DNA of 64,000 nucleotides from Theocolax elegans. Taxonomy: Eukaryota; Arthropoda; Insecta; Hymenoptera; Cerocephalidae. A program made the position numbers and the translations under genes. The stretch is taken from positions 64,174,162-64,238,161 of the forward strand of contig CM047427.1 of assembly GCA_026168455.1 (NCBI GenBank), read 5' to 3'. The notes beneath the pieces are model-generated. The model was not told the DNA's origin and ran no database searches. It saw nothing but the letters and a program-made list of their open reading frames with translations. Below, in pieces: positions 61,573-64,000 of the stretch; positions within the stretch are counted from its first letter, which is position 1; every line of letters starts with the position of its first letter.

Positions 61573-62429
61573 TTTCTTTCGACTGGCTGACTCTGTCTTT
61601 GATATCGAGTCGGGAGGAAGAGAATCAACGTTTCCGTTTATTCTTTGATACTACTTGGGAGAGATTGATTTGCTGGTTTCGATTACCGAGTGCATGATCC
61701 TTTAAATTGCTTTATTCTCCTACATACAAGATTGATGATCATTTTGTGAAGACGGTTTTTTTTCATACACAACGATAGACTTTTCCTAGGGTTGTCTAAG
61801 TTATTCATACTAAGGATTTACTCTTTTTTTGTTTGTCTTTGCCACGTTTAATCGGTTATAAATCACTTCAATCTCAAGTACACTGGTATATAAGTAGATA
61901 CTAAGTTATTTTTTAACTTGTTTTATAAATAATTTCTTTTAATCTAATTTAATGAATCCTTATTTGTTGTATTAATAAAAAGTCGAGTGAGATACTATCC
62001 ATTTGTTTTAAAACAAAGTGTTACTTCAATTGAGACAAAATTTCACAAGATCGTTATAAAATTCATCATACTTAAGTAATAATATTCTAATGTCTCGTTA
62101 ACACATAATACAGTATGAAAAATTGTTCCTAACAGAACATAATAATTACGAAATTATTTACAGCAAGTGACTAAACTTATCATCGCACGATGAAAGAAAT
62201 AATCACACGACTACATTTTCTTATTGAATGTGCCAGAGAACTAATTGAATAATGATCAGTCATTTGAAAATATTTTCTACCTGATCGAAGAAGAGTACAG
62301 GAAGAAAAATTTGCTGACGGGCGAAGAATCCAGTTAATCCTCTCAACCCTTTTTAGTAAATTACAACGCATCAACGACTCAATTCCACTAAAAATATTGC
62401 GTTGCTGAAACGAAAGCAAGAGAAATGGG

Positions 62430-63710
62430 TTAACAGCCTCCCCGTGCGGGTGCACAAAACGGCTCTCGCTTGCTATGCAGCTCGTCCATAGAGCCTAGGC
62501 ATTCAGCATCCTCGGCACTTGTACCCCATTCACACACGCGCATAGGTACGGGTAATGAATATACACCGCACACGCGCACACGTACGTTCACGTACCTCTC
62601 TCCTCTCTCTCTCTCACGCGTGGTGCTATGGCATGAGTGAGAGAGTCGCGTTGCATCAAAGAGTCGAGTCTCCGGCGAGAATGCCCTCTGGACCACACGC
62701 CTCACGTATGCACGGGCCCCCGACTCCTCTGGGGAAGCCACTAACGGTTCCTCCGAGATTTCGACCATGATTATTACCACTCTCCGAGCTCTTTTATTTT
62801 TCCTTTCTATTTTTATTTTTATTTTCACTTTTATTTTTATTTTTCATTTCTTTCGACTGGCTGACTCTGTCTTTGATATCGAGTCGGGAGGAAGAGAATC
62901 AACGTTTCCGTTTATTCTTTGATACTACTTGGGAGAGATTGATTTGCTGGTTTCGATTACCGAGTGCATGATCCTTTAAATTGCTTTATTCTCCTACATA
63001 CAAGATTGATGATCATTTTGTGAAGACGGTTTTTTTTTCATACACAACGATAGACTTTTCCTAGGGTTGTCTAAGTTATTCATACTGAGGATTTACTCTT
63101 TTTTTGTTTGTCTTTGCCACGTTTAATCGGTTATAAATCACTTCAATCTCAAGTACACTGGTATATAAGTAGATACTAAGTTATTTTTTTAACTTGTTTT
63201 ATAAATAATTTCTTTTAATCTAATTTAATGAATCCTTATTTGTTGTATTAATAAAAAGTCGAGTGAGATACTATCCATTTGTTTTAAAACAAAGTGTTAC
63301 TTCAATTGAGACAAAATTTCACAAGATCGTTATAAAATTCATCATACTTAAGTAATAATATTCTAATGTCTCGTTAACACATAATACAGTATGAAAAATT
63401 GTTCCTAACAGAACATAATAATTACGAAATTATTTACAGCAAGTGACTAAACTTATCATCGCACGATGAAAGAAATAATCACACGACTACATTTTCTTAT
63501 TGAATGTGCCAGAGAACTAATTGAATAATGATCAGTCATTTGAAAATATTTTCTACCTGATCGAAGAAGAGTACAGGAAGAAAAATTTGCTGACGGGCGA
63601 AGAATCCAGTTAATCCTCTCAACCCTTTTTAGTAAATTACAACGCATCAACGACTCAATTCCACTAAAAATATTGCGTTGCTGAAACGAAAGCAAGAGAA
63701 ATGGGTTAAC
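62430..63710 (+). repeat. Direct duplication 4, copy B
   Basis: Head-to-tail copy of 61053-62429. After the 100-base deletion near 62549 there is a noisy stretch (to about 62640), and from there to the end it is almost identical to copy A: one A/G difference and two T-run length changes found. Confidence 0.92.
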
Positions 63711-64000
63711 ATTCATCCGTTATTTCAACCGTATACATATACACAAATCAAAAGACTACGTGTGTACGTGTATGTATGAGCGCCTGACGAACGCCCACAC
63801 CTTATAAGTGTTACTTTAATTGACAGGGCTTGATGCTTCTCTCTAGTTTCGGCCGAGCTGGAATACCTATCTTTGGATTAAGAGGAAACTTCACCTCCTG
63901 CGGATGAGGGATCGACGTCTTTGCGCCGATGATCCTTACATTCTTTCACTATGCTGCCACACCTTTTGCTAAGCGTTATCCTTTTCTCACCATTGCGTAA
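63711..64000. other. GC-richer block at the right edge
   Basis: Unique, CpG-containing sequence cut by the window end. No open frame or repeat seen. Confidence 0.4.

Larger units (their letters stand above)
61053..62429 (+). repeat. Direct duplication 4, copy A
   Basis: Starts TTAACAGCCTCCCCGTGCGG and ends GCAAGAGAAATGGG. CpG-rich to 61480 with a CT repeat, then a TTTTA tract, then AT-rich. About 100 bases (roughly 61173-61272) are absent from copy B. Confidence 0.92.

Noticed and set aside
1..64000. tRNA, rRNA, snRNA and CRISPR arrays
   Set aside because: Looked for the tRNA B-box word GGTTCGA-C in context, and for regularly spaced direct repeats. Isolated GGTTCGA words (for example 46447) lack a paired A box and cloverleaf; no CRISPR-like spacing.

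Overview
The window reads as non-coding nuclear DNA from an insect. I found no protein-coding gene, tRNA, rRNA or CRISPR array that I can support. The base composition is AT-rich (roughly two thirds or more AT), packed with microsatellites, and broken every 1-2 kb by short CpG-rich, pyrimidine/purine-biased islands in which CpG is not depleted. This mosaic is typical of hymenopteran (ant or wasp-like) intergenic or long-intron DNA. The assignment to Hymenoptera is an inference from composition, not from any gene. All longer open frames are low-complexity, overlap other open frames, or sit in repeats, and none resembles a protein family I recognise.

The clearest biology is a set of non-autonomous DNA transposons. 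At 3767-6496 a foldback element with CCCGTGT termini and a TA target duplication carries a dense array of AGTCTGG/CCAGACT heptamers. A second, long-palindrome element (4036-5430, termini TGGGGCATTCC) has inserted into its left arm. Because the host element is itself an inverted repeat, its intact right arm supplies the empty site and lets the TATA target duplication be read off. A relative of the inserted element, an almost perfect 992-bp palindrome, lies at 27739-28730, and an end-less remnant of it at 26003-26503. Other elements are a hairpin foldback at 671-918, a CACTGA-ended group (3313-3546, 6792-7042, 38558-39778), a CCCTAGT-ended MITE (7246-7350, 39060-39195 and its duplicate 40277-40411), and a 1.08-kb TTAA-flanked element at 22765-23847.

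The second theme is four adjacent direct duplications of about 0.7-2.2 kb: 25547-27227/27274-29464, 38792-40010/40011-41230, 41594-42465/42472-43209 and 61053-62429/62430-63710. The copies are nearly identical, differ mainly by homopolymer indels, and in three of the four pairs one copy has internal deletions, two of those pairs beginning at a (TA)n run. They are either very recent tandem duplications or unmerged overlaps/haplotypes in the assembly. The sequence alone does not settle which.

The remaining DNA alternates CpG-rich islands (for example 7951-8720, 9291-9830, 11731-12470, 13851-14470, 21581-22260, 32461-33130, 34501-35330, 43551-44450, 49321-50600, 54781-56640, 57111-57830) with AT-rich stretches in which I see nothing specific. 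Two G-rich tracts (46848-46881 on +, 35061-35097 on -) fit the G-quadruplex pattern. The islands could be regulatory DNA or untranslated/non-coding exons. There is no direct evidence for either.
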